DNA of 64,000 nucleotides from Epinephelus fuscoguttatus. Its lineage: Eukaryota > Chordata > Actinopteri > Perciformes > Serranidae. The stretch lies in contig NC_064756.1 in the NCBI RefSeq assembly GCF_011397635.1, forward strand, positions 15,290,317 through 15,354,316, given 5' to 3'. The notes under the pieces were generated by a model. The model was not told the origin of the DNA. It searched no databases and saw only the letters and a program-made list of their open reading frames with translations. Shown in pieces: positions 26,101 through 39,800 of this stretch. The translations under genes were made by a program, and so were the position numbers. Within the stretch, counting starts at the first letter, position 1; each line of letters begins with the position of its first letter.

Positions 26101-29100
26101 AGCTCACGTCATCAGGATGGTCTTACAGGGCTAATGTGGACACATTTCTGCATACTGCCCAACACATACCTACCCTTTGTTTTTTCCAACTCCATCTCCT
26201 CTCTCCACCAGTCTCCAGTGGTGAGCCGTGGACAAGCCAGTCAGCAGCTCCATGACAAGAGGTTCGACCTCCTCAGCGACTTGGGTGGAGACATCTTTGC
26301 TGCCCCGCCCAACATGGCTGCAGGCGCCAGCTCCAGTTTTGCTAACTTTGCACATTTCAACAGTCACACAAGTAAGGAACAGACAACTAACTAATTAAAT
26401 AGCTAACATGAAGTCGTAAGGGATTGCTGGAATTGAGCAGTAACTCATTCACGATGGGATTGTCCTTTTTAAATGTGAAAGTTGTCTCTGTCACATTATT
26501 TAACACGCTGTAACCAGGAGCACCACGTCATAGGCCAGAGGGCTGAGTGCATGTATGTTTTCATTCACCAGTTTCGATCTCGTCTAATTATGAAATTACC
26601 TCAATTGGTTGTAGGGGCGAAAAAATGAGATCAGTGTGACAAATTCATTCACATCAGATAGTTCCGTTCATTTTATTTAAAATGCTTAAGGTGTTTAAAT
26701 CAACAGTTCAGTGCTGATTGATGTTGCATTCAAATTATCAGCTTTTATAAACTGTGCCAGATGTTTGAGATCATGCAGAATCTGTTAGATGTCAGCAGCC
26801 ATCACCTACATGATCGTAAAACATGCATATATTATGGAATAGTACCAGAGGTGATACGGTCAGACACATCTCCATGGTTACTAATGAGGATAATGTACTC
26901 ATTTCCCCCTCAGAGCCATCAAGACTCACTCTCAATGCAGTGACTGAAGTGGCATCCACACATCTGCGCTTACTAAACACAAGCACAAATGTACATCCCT
27001 GAGTTTCTAATGATGTGTGTAGTGCTACACTCACACACACACACACACAGTCTTAAATGCCGTGTGCTCTGCAAGGAGTCAAGGCAGTATCTCGTGGGAG
27101 AGGGTGATCAGACTATGGCGCCTGCCCTCAAAGCCGCTGTGTATTTTATTGTCATGTGACACCACTCTATGATTATCTGTCATATTTAGCACATAATCCA
27201 TTGTATTTGTTTTGCAGTCTGTTATCCATGCCTTTTGTCATACATATAAATCCATTCTATTATTATCTCATCCTTTGTTTTTCCTCTCATTGTGTTTTTT
27301 TTTTTTGTCTTCATTTGTCTGTCTCAACCTCATCCCAACACCACCTTCAGCAGCACAGAATGCCAACGCAAGTGCAGACTTTGCTAATTTTGATGCATTC
27401 GGGAGCACTCCTGGGTCGTCAGGTGGTTTCCCCTCCGCACCTCAAGCCTCATTCCAACCCCCAAATACAGGTAGAGCAAGCTCCCTTCACTGGACAAGTG
27501 ACACACATCCAAAATCACCAACACATAAAGACATTCGCAGTACTTTCAGTCGTCCAAACAAGGTTTCATAACCAACAAATGAAGCAAAAGTTTAGTTTAT
27601 AAATACAAATAACTCAAGGCAAATAAAAATGCAAAAACATATTTTCTGAAACAACAAGTTGTCCTTGGCTGCAGTTGAACACATGATGTTATGTCTACAT
27701 GGTATGTGCCTTTGGCCAAACACTCAGAGGTCACAGTCCATGAAGGACTGTGCACACCAGTGCAGACATTAGACGCATTCACTCTCAGCGTCACATGTAG
27801 CATATCGCTGTTTTGACCTACTTTGAAAGCTTAATTTTATATTGATAACTACAAGGTTCATACAGGTTTCCCACTTGTGTGTACACCAGAGTAGTGTACA
27901 CTTACTAAACTTAAAAATTGAGTGTTCACATATACATATTATTTTGTTTTTACGAGATAGAATGTAAAACAGGTAAAGACCACTGTGCGCTCATTAGGTG
28001 TATGATCAAAGTGACAGTGCAGCTGTGGATTTTGCAGTTGTTTATTTAATCTATGCTCGTGCCCGGCAGCTGTTATTTTAATTAGGTATATTTCGGTCTT
28101 AAAATACACACCCACATACTGACATACTGTTGTCCTTGTCTTACCTGTGTTTGTCATTCTGATTCATATTTCCCTCTGAGCCCTTCATGCAGTACTGCGC
28201 ATCTCACGTATTTGTTCAGCAGTAACAGGCTGACTGGCTTTTTACCTGAGCACTTTGCCTTCTCGCTTACATGCTAATACAAAATTAGTGACTCTCTAAC
28301 ACACTCTTGAGCCTCCTCCCCCTAGTTTCAGGAAAATGATGTGTGCTACAGTGCCCTCTGCTGGAGGTATACATTGATAACCATCTTCATGTGGAGCTGC
28401 ACACTGATCTCTTTAGTATGCCTATTGCTTGATGGATAAAGCTCCCCTCTCTCTCGTGGCTTTGTAAGATAATCCCTTTCTCACAGACACTGACTCACTG
28501 TGCTATCTGGCCTAAGCTGTCCATTCTGTCTCATGTGTTTTTCACCCTTTGCTTCAGCAGCAGTTTTGCTTTGACTTCACGCTTTTTATGTTTTTATTTT
28601 ATTTTTTTTTTTTTACCTCTGGTTCAGTTGATGTCTTTCTTTTGTTTTTTACGCCCTAGCTTACATTGCTCATTGCCCCATTTCTCCCTCCCTCTTTGAT
28701 TTTTGGCTGCCAGCATTCACTGTGCTCTCATCCAGCCGCAGTATGGGTGAGTTTGCCACTGCTCTGCCTCTCCAGGTTGCACACAGTAAGTGTCTCGCTC
28801 TCTGGGCTTGCCCTCTTAACAGCTTTCACCCTTTCCACCGTCTCTAATGTGTAGTCGCTCTGATCCTCCTCTCTCCAGATGTGATGTGTGTCTCAGCATG
28901 TAGCTCTTTTTGTGCCTGTAATGCTGAATCACTGGGAACAATGTCACTGGGATAATCAGCTTTGATCGTTGCTGTCATTACTGTGAACCACTGCGGAGAA
29001 TAGACCAAGTGGAAGAACATGAGAGTGTTACAGGGCAAAATAAAGGATTAAAAAGAGACTAAAAGAAAACAGACAGTTACTGTACTGTTTCTAACGTATC

Positions 29101-32100
29101 CTTTCCCTGTAGGAATAATTAGGTAACACAAGAACAATTTTTCACTGATGGCTGTGCCATCACTTATTAATGATAAGTAACACAGTACATTCTCTGTAAT
29201 CTAGGATGTTATGTAAGAAATGATGATAAAAAGAGAAACATGATACCCAAGAGTCCTCTAAGAAGTTACCCCAGAAAACGATACAGGCTTTTGGGTTTCC
29301 TTTTTAAAAGCATTATCAGGAGCATGTTCAGGTGTTATGCTAATGAATATCAAATCAGCCTTGTAAATCTCAAGGCTCCCAATTGCATGTAAATTCCTGA
29401 AGTTCCTCAGAGGCTTTTAGACTACTGTTCAGAGATGGTTTGTATCTGCTAATGGCAAATGCGTCAGGGGGAGTGACTCCCTGTATTTACTTGTTGGATC
29501 TCCCACTATTTAGTAGGTAGGCATTCTTTGTAAATTATTTTCCATTAGCAGATATGAACCTTCTCTCAACAGAGATTCGTCAGATGCATGCAAGGTTGTA
29601 CCAGGACCTGTGCTCTTAACAGATTGTTTTCAGTCTTCCTTTTCTCTGAGCTAAAGGTAGTTCTATGAACATTATTCCATAGGTGCAATTAAGCCATTCC
29701 TTGAGATTGAACTGAAGCGATAGTCTGTGTCAGTTCTAAAAAACAAACGCCTTTCAGGGTCACAAACAAGAGTTTGAAAGCATTAAATATTTTGATGCAT
29801 CAATCCTGTTATTGCACCAGTTCTCACTGAGTTCTGAGTGTGATAGAGAAGTTCATGAAGTTGGCCTGAAATTGCTGAGAATATCGTCTCTGAAACAAAA
29901 TGAAATTTCATTTTCAAGAGTTATTAGAGACATTGAAGTGTGGTGGATGTGCCTGAAATAGCATGGTTGTCAAACATTAACATGTAGTGTGAAATAAATG
30001 ACACATAAGTATTTTACAGTAGTAAGTATTAAATAGGATTTATAAGATTATTTACAGAAAAAAAGTTGTACACTTTTTGTTTTTTTAGCTCTAAATAAGC
30101 AGCGACTAATCTGTAATTGTTGTTTGTTTCCCTAGTAACAGTGTGAGATCTGTGTACAAGTGACAGTCTACTCATTACAGAGTCCAGTAATGCCTACAGG
30201 CTGGTTGGCAGACTAAATCTATTCCATTCAACAGTCAAGTTGATTTTTTCATGTCACTGTTACTACAGCTTGAGTTGGTTTTGTCTGTAACTCCCTTGAT
30301 CCACAGCGTGGTGCTAAACTCAGATGAAACCAAGGCATTATAAAGGTGCTGTTCTGCACATTGTGTGCCTCTAACACAAATAAATGCAAATTTTATCTTA
30401 GGTGCATAAGCCAATGAAGAGACAGCATAGTGCAGTGTTGCAGAGGACATGCTTTAGAAGTGTTGCTATCTATCCCATAGAAAACAAAGGTAACCCAGCC
30501 CCAGCCAGACTCCACCCCAACTCTACCCTCCTTGCAGCTTCTTCTCTCCTCCTGCACCCTGTTAATGCTGTTACTCAACCAACAGTCATGGTCCCCCTTT
30601 GACTTTTTAATCTCTCTCTTTCATGCAGGTAGTGCCTCAGGGGGACTAGCAAATGCCAATTTTGCAAATTTTGACAACTTCCCCAAATCGTGTAGTGCTG
30701 ACTTTGGATCCTTCAGTTCCTCCTCCCAGAGTAACTCCACAGGAGCTGGCAGAGATGCTGTACAGAGTACTAGCCTCCCTGCTGATAGATACGCAGCCCT
30801 GGCTGACCTGGATAACGTGTTTAGCTCTGCCAAAACAGAGCAAGGTAAACTTCTCCTGCCTAGCCTGTTTCATAGATCGCAATAGTAGGGATAGAGGCAG
30901 ACCGAAAAAGAGAAGTTGAGAAAACTAAAAATATTATGAAATCACACATGGGTTAAAGTCTCTTCCTTCCAGTTCAGGCACGGACATAGTCTCTTTCAAA
31001 ACAGGGCTGAGTTACATTTTCTAGAACTAGCAGAAAGTAATTCTCTGTCCCATGTTTTTTGGCTCAGCCGTAACTCGGATGTATGTTGAGATGGCCTTAT
31101 TAGTTTTTAAACAGAATCAGCCCCCTGGCCTCAGTGCTGCTGAACCAGCCTGTATTAAATCAACAGGCCACTGCGCATGGTGGAAGCGCCTTGCTTTCAT
31201 GAATGCTATATTGGTTTCATTGGACATTTTTACTGTCACATGGTCAGAATTCTGGCACTCGAGCATCTGTGAATTGCACTGGGCTGGTACTAGTTTATTT
31301 TGTTGAGTTTACAAAATGTATGCCTGTGCTAGGAAATGCAAATTTCCTATTGACTGAACGTTTATTCCCCATCATTTTTAATAGGTTCAATATGGCAGCT
31401 ATCTCCGGACATCTTTTTTTCTTTGTTTTTTTTTTTTTTGTTTTTTTTGTAATGTATAATTATTTTGTCTTTGAGATTTAATTTTTCATCCTCGTTAATT
31501 GAGTTGTGGTGGATTCAAACAGGATCTGCTGTCTTGTCCTTCTGTTCCAGGAGCTGGTATTTCTGGTGGGGTGAGCTCCACAGCAGCAGCAGGAGTAGCT
31601 GGTCTGCCTCAGAAGCAGCAGGCAGTGTCTGCAGGAGGGGACCGCTATGCTGCTCTGGCTGAGCTTGACACTGTCTTCAGCCCCGCAGTCCCTGCCACCA
31701 GCGTTTACAGCACCACCAGCACCTCACAAGGGTGAGACACACCACAGTAATACTGCGTTCCATGGAAGCAGGCAGATGGTAGACGACAAATCAGATAGCA
31801 TTTTAGTGGACGAGATCAAGATGGTAAAGTTAGAGGACAGGCAGAGAATATTTGCAGCAGTAATTAGAGACAGCATTGCCATTCAGAGTAAAATATTTTA
31901 ACTTTTTGCCTTCATTCACAAAGAAATTTGCGTCCAGATGTTGCACAGTTCCCTCACACAAAGAAAAAATTTGGGTTAAATTTACAATTGCCGTAATTAC
32001 TACACACATTTAATGTATTTAATATATTTTATTCATGTTTTGTAAACAATACTGTACCACCATCACAACATATCGTCACGCATGTTTTGTTTTACCATCC

Positions 32101-33020
32101 TGTCATTCTGTCGGACTGTGTGTTTGTGTTTACCGTGCCACCCAGAAGGTGTTTTCCATCTGCCTGATTCCATGTGAATGCAGCATAAGCCCCCTGCTGT
32201 TGTGGGAACCAAATGTCTAAATCCACAATTAAAAATACAGTTTATTTTTATAATTTATTGATGTAATTTAATTCAAGGCAAAATTACTGTTTTTAGGTGC
32301 TATAGAAATGTTTATTGAGTTTTATTCTCTTAATTGTAATAAGTTAGTGTGGTAAAATTGTTTAACTGCCAGACTATTCACGTGATTGTTAAAACATGGG
32401 TGTGTTAGTTTAGGATCTGAAACAGTGTGTCAGAATACATAAACAACTATCTGGCAGTTTTCAGTAACAAAGTGACTTCTACAATCATACAGTGGCCATC
32501 CTCCCACTCTTTTTCCCTGATAGGCTCATGTGTTGACTTTGTTTTACTGCAGGGGTGTGTTTGGCTCAGAGACTGGGGTGTCAACTGCACAAGCACAGCA
32601 GGCCCTGCCTGGCATGGCTCAAGGTTTTGGAGGTGAGCGAACCTTCAGGCTGTTTTCTGATGATTTATGCTGATTGTTTTCCCAAATTAAAATCAGTAAT
32701 GATATAAAAAGTATACAGTAATTTTGTTTTTGCCGTGTTAAGCTTGTGTGCTTTATTTGACTGATTCTGCTGTTTCACACTCTGGTTTGTTGGTGACTCG
32801 ATACCTCTCTTTAACAGCTCCGTCAACTAATCCGTTTGTAGCTGCTGGAGTTGCCCCCGCAGCAGCTCCCACCAACCCATTCCAGAGCAACGGCAGGACA
32901 GCAAACATGGCAGCGGCGGCGGCGGCGGCAGCAGGTGTGTGTATGTCTGTGTGTGTAAGGGTGGTATACTAGATGGTGCTACACATTCACAGTCAACTTA
33001 ATCTGCTAGTATTATTGTTA

Positions 33021-33065
<45 letters not shown>

Positions 33066-35846
33066 GTCAGTAGTGCAGATTAAAATCCTTTAATGTGGAA
33101 TAAATGTAGGTCTGGTACATTATTGCACAGTTAGTGTATTATCTGTTAGATTTCCTTGCACACTCAAAGTGGTAACCTTTGCCCAGGCTGCCTAAGCAAT
33201 TAATGTGCCACAGAGCAAACTGCCAAACACAGAGGCAGCCATTAGGAGGGATAAAGTAAAAAAGTGCTGAACCAGTTTTGTTCGCCGTGGCAGTGGGCAG
33301 CAGGACTAGTGTTGCCACTTACTGCTGTACACAAGAGAGATGACAGATACAACAAGGAGCAGAAACTGAGATTCAGCTGTCTGTCTGATTGCTCTTGCCA
33401 TGCTGGACAGGCTTGATGAGGGCTCTTCATGGGCAGGGTTATCCTCCCGCCTTTGGTAGGTTCCCTTGTGCTCTCTGCTTCACTTTTGCTCTCCTGTGCC
33501 TTGCTTTTACAGTGCCTTCTTGTTCCTTATGCAAATCTGTCAGGAAAATGTTGTGGAGGTAAAAATAATCACAACATTCAGATAAAGGGGTTTGATGAAA
33601 TCTATAGTAACTAGGCGAGAATAAATGAGTGCTGTAATAATTGATTAAGCAACAATAACTATGTCGATATAGAGAGTAATTAGAGCAATATAATTAATTA
33701 ATGATTAGAAATGTGTGAGTCTATCTATCTAAGGGTAGTGACCTCACACCCTCTGTTGGGTTCTTATGAAATCATTAATTATCTCTTCCTCAACATCTTC
33801 CTTCTATCAGTTAGCAGGAGGCACAAAATCTGTTCTGCTTTTTTGAGGACATTAAATGATTAAAATTAACACTGCACCATAATTTTAACAAATAATCATC
33901 TGGACATTCATTAACTTGGTAGTGTCACAAAATGCTCAATTCAATGAGTAAACCCAGTGAAACACTGAAAACTATCATGTCTTGAAGACTCAAGCAGTAA
34001 CCTTGTTGGATTTGCTTTCCAATTAAATCAATTGTAACTCAAATTGTAAAATTTGTTTAATGGGCATTGGGTGTAGCATTTCTACCAGATGTCAGATTGC
34101 TCAGTTGCTAGCTGGCTGTCTTACTAACCGCAGTTTGATCGCACATGTTGCACTGTGGGAATGTTGTGCTCCTGTGTGGTCAGACACTGTCGCTACACTG
34201 CAAGTGTTAAAGCCTCATGTGTGACTCCTGTTCAGACCTTTCCCCTAAGGCTTGTCTGGAGACAACCTTAATCTTAATTTGCATGTGTTTCAACTTTACA
34301 AACACATGGACTGTGAGATTCAGAGGATCTCAGAGTTGAATGGACAGTTCTGGCGCTGGGAGCCACACTATTGATTACAGACTGACCTGTGCAGGTAGTC
34401 AGCTGCTAAAGGGGTGCTGATCAAACCTACTGCACAGTGGACTGGACATATTTCTTTTCGTAATTTGTTGTAGGGATATGTCTCTTTGTGTTTTCTCTTT
34501 GACTGTCTGTAATCCCTAGTTCATCCTCTCATTTAAGTTTACTTCCAGTTTACTGCTTTCTAACAAACTACTTATGTCTAAAAGTAGATCAGAATATTTG
34601 ATGAAGTTGATGTTCTTGCATGACTCTTGCACTTTTTGGGTTGTACAGCTTTGGATTAAAGTGTCAGTTAAATACATAATGTAAAGTCTGATATTGATAA
34701 CATTTTAGTTTTTGCATTTGTGTTTGTTTTTCTGCTGTTGTGTGCCAGCTCCTGTGTAATGTCAGATTTTAAACGAAAGTGTGTGCGTGTGCTGTAGAAT
34801 CTTGTCATAGCAAAATGAAGCAAACCCTTTTTTAGGCCTGGTATTTAGGTGTAAGCCTGTAGATGTCCTGTGTTTCCTTCTTTAACCAACGGCCGTCCTG
34901 CTGTGTTGCAGCATCATTTGGCACAGGGTCCATGAGTATGCCCGCTGGATTTGGGAATGCTGCAGCCTTCAACCTCCCCACCAGCTTTAGTGGAACCTTC
35001 CAGCAACCCTTTCCTGGCCAGGCTCCCTTCCCTCAGCCTCCTGCGTATCCCCAGCAACCAAACGGTGTGTGTCTGTGTGTAGATCATGTAGATATAGATG
35101 TATCTGTGTAACTAACTACTGGAATTCAAGCTTGCCTGTGCATCTGACTGAGTGGTTCTCACATTAGTGCACTAACATCCCTTAAAAATGGACTTCACTT
35201 TGGAGTCACGCTTCAGATCGACAAGGTTTTATCACTTGAATATGAGCGAAGGAGTCCCCCTTGGTTTGCTGTTGCTATAATTTATGGGAGGGTGTTTCAT
35301 CACATCCTCTAAATGACAATGTGCATGTCTTCCAGGTGGAGGATTTCCAGCTTTTGGCCAGGCCAAGCCTGTTGTGACTCCTTTTGGGCAAGTGATGGCT
35401 GGACCCATGGTCTCTAGCAACCCTTTCCTGGTTAGTAAGAGGGCGACATGGCTTGTTTATTATCCACTGTATTCCTCCTTTCTAGTTGATGAAAAAACCT
35501 ACATGACTACATTGTCATTGTTGTGTCATTCCCAATAAGAAAACAGCCCTCCTTTCAATGCTAAGTACAACCCCAATTCATGACATTTGAACATGTTGCA
35601 GTCATCAAATTTGGAGTGTATAGTAGTCGTAGAACTAGTATATTCAGTTGAATATATGTCAAATGATTTGCAAGTAATTGTATTCTGTATATGTTTTACA
35701 CAGCGTCCCAACTTTTTTGGAGATGGGGTTGTAGTAAACAGTACGTTTTCTGATCGCGTGTTTGTGTCCCCCCTTTTTTCTTCCAGGGTGCAGGTCCATC
35801 CGCACAGTATCCAGCAGGAGGCTCCTCAACGAATCCCTTCTTATAG
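14157..35846 (+). CDS. agfg1: ArfGAP with FG repeats 1, 574 aa, 13 coding exons
   Basis: Adaptor with an Arf GTPase-activating-type zinc finger and FG/NPF repeats; binds EH-domain proteins in endocytic traffic and was first found as the HIV Rev-interacting protein. Exons: 14157-14323, 22406-22499, 23815-23930, 25112-25277, 26212-26371, 27351-27470, 30629-30844, 31551-31731, 32553-32632, 32818-32934, 34912-35064, 35336-35430, 35787-35846; all joins GT-AG and in frame. Zinc finger Cys29, 32, 49, 52 (C-x2-C-x16-C-x2-C). Family blocks: EIEFLQKHGNE, VCKQIWLGLYDDR, EKKRWYVPPEQAKVV. FG-rich part: FANFAHFNSH, FANFDAFG, FANFDNFPKS. Two DRYAALA[DE]LD repeats, four NPF motifs, and the family end STNPFL. 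Length is close to human (562). Exon 6 has a NAGNAG acceptor and exon 10 ends in a nine-Ala tract. Intron 1 is 8.1 kb. Confidence 0.96.
14964..15193. repeat. 46-bp minisatellite, about five copies
   Basis: A unit of 46 bases beginning CAATCATT and containing GCATTTGGACTAGCCATTT then GTATCACACCACT repeats about five times in agfg1 intron 1. Copies alternate between two variant types (GGACTAGCC / GGACCAGTC), suggesting higher-order duplication of unit pairs. Confidence 0.9.
15213..15272. repeat. 27-bp perfect-spacing hairpin
   Basis: Arms 15213-15239 and 15246-15272 are reverse complements with about two mismatches (core TATTTTCATCAGTGTG), separated by six bases. A second small palindrome, CTCTACAATCTTGTAGAG, ends just before it. 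Both lie immediately after the 46-bp satellite. Confidence 0.85.
20731..20989. mobile_element. hAT-type MITE with perfect 8-bp target duplication
   Basis: The left terminus CACTGGTTCCCAACTGG and the right terminus read inverted, CAGTCGTTTCCAACTTG, are hAT-like inverted repeats. The flanks TTTTAGAG at 20723-20730 and 20990-20997 are identical 8-bp direct repeats, as hAT transposases make. The 259-bp interior has no transposase frame. It lies in agfg1 intron 1. Confidence 0.88.
25562..26126 (+). mobile_element. MITE with 60-bp inverted ends and a helicase relic
   Basis: Left end 25562-25621 and right end 26065-26126 are imperfect inverted repeats sharing CCATCCTG, TGACGTGAGCTCA and CTGTATCAGTCTGGA. 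The interior, plus strand about 25845-25985, encodes a frame reading FLGGKDVFALPLTGFGQSW then IYELDPLVMKKMF. This resembles motif I of RecQ-type helicases (GKDVFALLPTGFGKSLIYQL in typical copies, from memory), with the Walker Lys replaced by Gln. It lies in agfg1 intron 4. Interpretation: a deletion derivative of a larger DNA transposon, or an element that captured helicase sequence. The superfamily was not established. Confidence 0.7.
32998..33065. repeat. (ATT)n microsatellite
   Basis: About twenty ATT triplets in agfg1 intron 10, with minor interruptions at the left (TTGTTATTG). Confidence 0.95.
35568..35731. mobile_element. TA-flanked MITE in last agfg1 intron
   Basis: Left end CAACCCCAATTC and right end read inverted, CAACCCCATCTCC, are each preceded by TA, matching the TA target duplication of Tc1/mariner-like elements. 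Further in, the right arm reads AAAAAAGTTGGGACG. The 164-bp copy is internally deleted. Its right end lies only 55 bases before agfg1 exon 13. Confidence 0.65.
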
Positions 35847-36805
35847 CGATCCATCCAATCAGCTCCGCTACAGGGTCAACTGGCGCGCTTGCACCTATTG
35901 CACTGTTTTGTTTCACAAGTAGCTTTAAACACGATGTTTGTAAGGATTTGTATTTTCTATTGCATTTTTTTGTCACAAATGGAACAATACAAGAGACGAT
36001 CATGCTACAAAACAAAGTGATGGTGTGTGCAGAGGGAGAGGCTGATCCCCTCCTCTCTATTTAACCTGTGAACTGGCCTGGCCTCTGCTGAACCACAATG
36101 TATAATCAAACTGGCTGAAAACTAAGTTATTGCGTACAGTACATCCCATTCATTATGCTGCAATTCTGTACATATTAATTTTCTTTTAGGAAATTAGTGC
36201 TTTGTGCATATCAGTATTTGTATCTAGCTCACAGGATTTGTTAAGACAGAACTGTTGCTTGGAAAAAGCTAATGGGTACTGCCACTTACTGTATTTGTGA
36301 AGAACCAAACTGTTTATTTGTGCAGGTTCCTTTTAGGTAAACTGTTCTCACTAAAGAAAAAAGAAAGCCTGTTCCGTTGGCGAGAGGTGAAAGGAGTGAC
36401 TGTCGAATCAGGGATGGGCAGAAGACTCCTTTCTCTGCCATCCGCTGTCCTGCTGACAGAGGCCCAGGTCACAAAGCTTCTGAACTACACTCAGTCCGTA
36501 AGTGGGTAAAGGCTGATGAGCTGGAAACCACTTACATTGGGTATTAGAGAATTTTAAGTTAATGTGTAAATATATACAGTATATATATTAAAATGAATTT
36601 TAAGTAAGAAGAAATGACCAAACCATTCATTTATACTGATGTATGGAAATCTTGTATATTTGTTTTGTATAAAAAAAAAAAGAAAAGATTTATATTCATG
36701 GTGTTGCAGTCAGTAATTTGAAGCTTTTATGCTTTTTAAATTGGCACATGGTCACTTGGACACAGTGGGGACCAAAAGCACAAGTGATTGTCTCAGCTGG
36801 TGGTG

Positions 36806-39800
36806 TCAGAATCTCTGCTCTTCTGAGTCTGGAGGTTCATTTTTGACCGGAGCGTCGGACTCTTTGTTGCGCCTCTGCTTCTCTCTCCAAATGGTAAACA
36901 GTCCCCGAAGAGAAAAAACCACAGTGATGAGCAGGTGGTAGCTGGCATAGATGATGAACTGCAAAAAAAAAAAAAAAAAAAAAATCACAACGAGTGGACT
37001 TAAAAACGCTTCTGCTACATCTACAGAAGACCCGATTGACATTTCCCGATCAGACTGCTCACCTGAGGGATGATGCTCAGGCCCAGCCCTCTGCTGTCAA
37101 CCACAACAGAAGTGAGGATCGTCTGGAGAGCCAGCGCTCCAAAGTTGTTTGCTCCAAAGACAAGAGCGTATCTTTCCATTGACAGGTCAGCTGCAATCTG
37201 GTACCTGATTAGGATTGTTTATTTAGATGTTTTGTTTCCTGTTATGCCTGCAATAAAAACCAGTCTGAATCATGAGTAAAAACACCCCCCTTTATCGTAT
37301 AACACTTACATTGCTATCGTTATCAGCAGCATGTACAGGCACTTGAAAATGATGTAACCAGCGTAGCAGACCCAGATGTTGCCGATGAAGGTTATGAGGA
37401 ATAGTGCTGATGCCCCGAGTCCGGAGAAACCACCCAGGGCCAGCTCTCCCCACAGATCCCATCTCACCTCGGTGAAGCCTATACCATAGGCTGTTGCTGC
37501 ACCTGCAGAACACTTAAATTTAGGATTATTGTAGTGGAGATGACGATTTAATAAGCACTGAGAAAATGGGTTTGATATAGGGCTGGGCAATATGATGATA
37601 TAATGTCACTGTCGAGATATGAGACTATATATTGTCTTACATTTTGGATATAAATGGTGTTTTTTCCTTTATTGTAAATGCTACATTACGGTTAAGTGAA
37701 GTAACTTTTGCATCAGAGAGGGTATTGGGTCAGAAATATTATGTTCGATTTTGCCTCCCAGTCCTAATGAAGTGCTTTTGAGGAGATTTAAAAATATCAC
37801 GATATATATGGTGTATTGAGATATAGCCTAAAATATCGCAATATCATTTTCAGGACATATCGGCCAGCCCTAGTTTGAAATGTACTTTTGTGTCTCCTTA
37901 TCTGTATCCTGCTCTGGAAACCTTTATATGATATTGCTTACTCAACAGGTAGGACACTGCCTCCACACCTCCGTTGTAGATGCTGAAATCCTGAGAAGGC
38001 TGCACATGCTCCCACAGCATCTGCGGGGTACATTGCAGCGATCATTTAGCTGATACAGAGGTACTCGTCACACTCACAAGTTACTGCAATGACTTGATGA
38101 ATATGTCAAAACAAAGCAGGTGCGTAGTTCTTCACTTGACTGACCTGCACGTAGTTGACGGTCTGGTAATAGCCACAGGAGGCCATCGCCCACCACACTG
38201 ACCAATACAGCAGCTGTCTGGAGGAATAACACTGTTTGAAGTCCCTCCACAGCCGGAGTAGGACTTGGCCGCAGCTCTGTGTGTCGACAGACTCCACAGG
38301 GTCCTCGCCCTTTGCAGCTTTTTCATCCATTCCTACTCCTGCTTCATTCTCAGTTTCTCCTTTCTCCACTTTCTCATCTTTTATTTCTTCCAGGGATGCC
38401 TTTGCTCCGCTTGTGTGTTCTGTTGCATCCCCTGTCCCATCTGCATCCCTCTTTGTTCCCTCTGTCACCATATTCTCTCCAGTATGTTTACGGTGAAAGA
38501 ACATGCTCTGCTGTGGCATTGGCAGCAGGCAGGAAGTGAGGAGAGCAATGGCGGTGAAAACTAGAGTAAGCACCAGGATGTAGTTGTAGGACATGAGGTC
38601 AAAGCTGACGAGCAGCTGGCCCAGCACAGAGCCCACTGTGTATCCAAGGAGCTGGACACTGCGGCAGTAAGACGTGACCTTCCGGTACCTCTTCAGATCC
38701 ACCATGCTGCAATAAACAACATCCAAAATGTCACACGTGTCCCAACTGTGTAAAACTCAACCCCCTGACACCTGGTATCACTGCTCCTTTGCTCTGCCCT
38801 TTGAGCTACAGTACATCACCTGTAAATGTAGGAGAAGTAGGCCACCTCACTGGCCGTCACCACCCCATAGAAGAACTCCATGGCCTGCATGGCTGGTACA
38901 CTTTTCAGCCACAGTATCATCCCTGTGGTGACGAAGAGGGTGACGCACTGGAACACCATCACAGGCTTGTAACGCAGCCAGTCAGTCAGCAGGAACACTG
39001 GCACCAGCATTGCCAGGTAAGAGTAAGTCCATACTGGTAAAATTTGATTGACCACCTGAAGAGGAAACACCAACAGATCAATAAGCAAATGTTAAAGAGC
39101 TATTGCACTTAAGACAGGCACTGTATTATGTCATATAAATAAATCAAAGGTTTTATAATCATGATTGGAGTTTTATCACTCAAGTCGTATAGATTGCATT
39201 TAACCGTTTACTGTGATTCACCAACTTGGTTGTTTTGTAGAGATTAAACATGTGAATGTCACCTCTGCAAACACAAACAAATAAGTACATTATGTGTTTT
39301 AGGATTTGGTGTCAATGCCACATAACTGACGAGGCAAACTGAAACAATGTTGAGCTATGGTTGCTCTTTTGACTGCCTGATTTAACTTGTTGCATTTTTC
39401 TGGTTTGTGATTTAGTTGAAGTGGAACACCACTTATGTTATTCCCATGGCCTAAGAAAGATCAATGTGACCATGAGCTACTCTCTTTCAAGGCCAGAACC
39501 AGAGAAGTAAGTCTCAAACTTGTGATGTCATAGGCTTCCCCACTGACAATGAATGGGAGCCTGATTTTGTGGACCCAGTGTTTGTTTTCTCCTTTTATAC
39601 CCAAACTAGTCCATACCCATTGGTACCTTTGTCACCTTCTACCTATGCCAGTCCTCAATGCCTATGTGCAGTTTCACATAGATTGACCACGTCAGTGAGC
39701 AGAAAAACGTGGGACAGACAGAATGACTGACTGACAGAATGACACACTGACAGTTTCCGTGATCATGTACAGCATACCATACCATGACTTAGTCATACCA

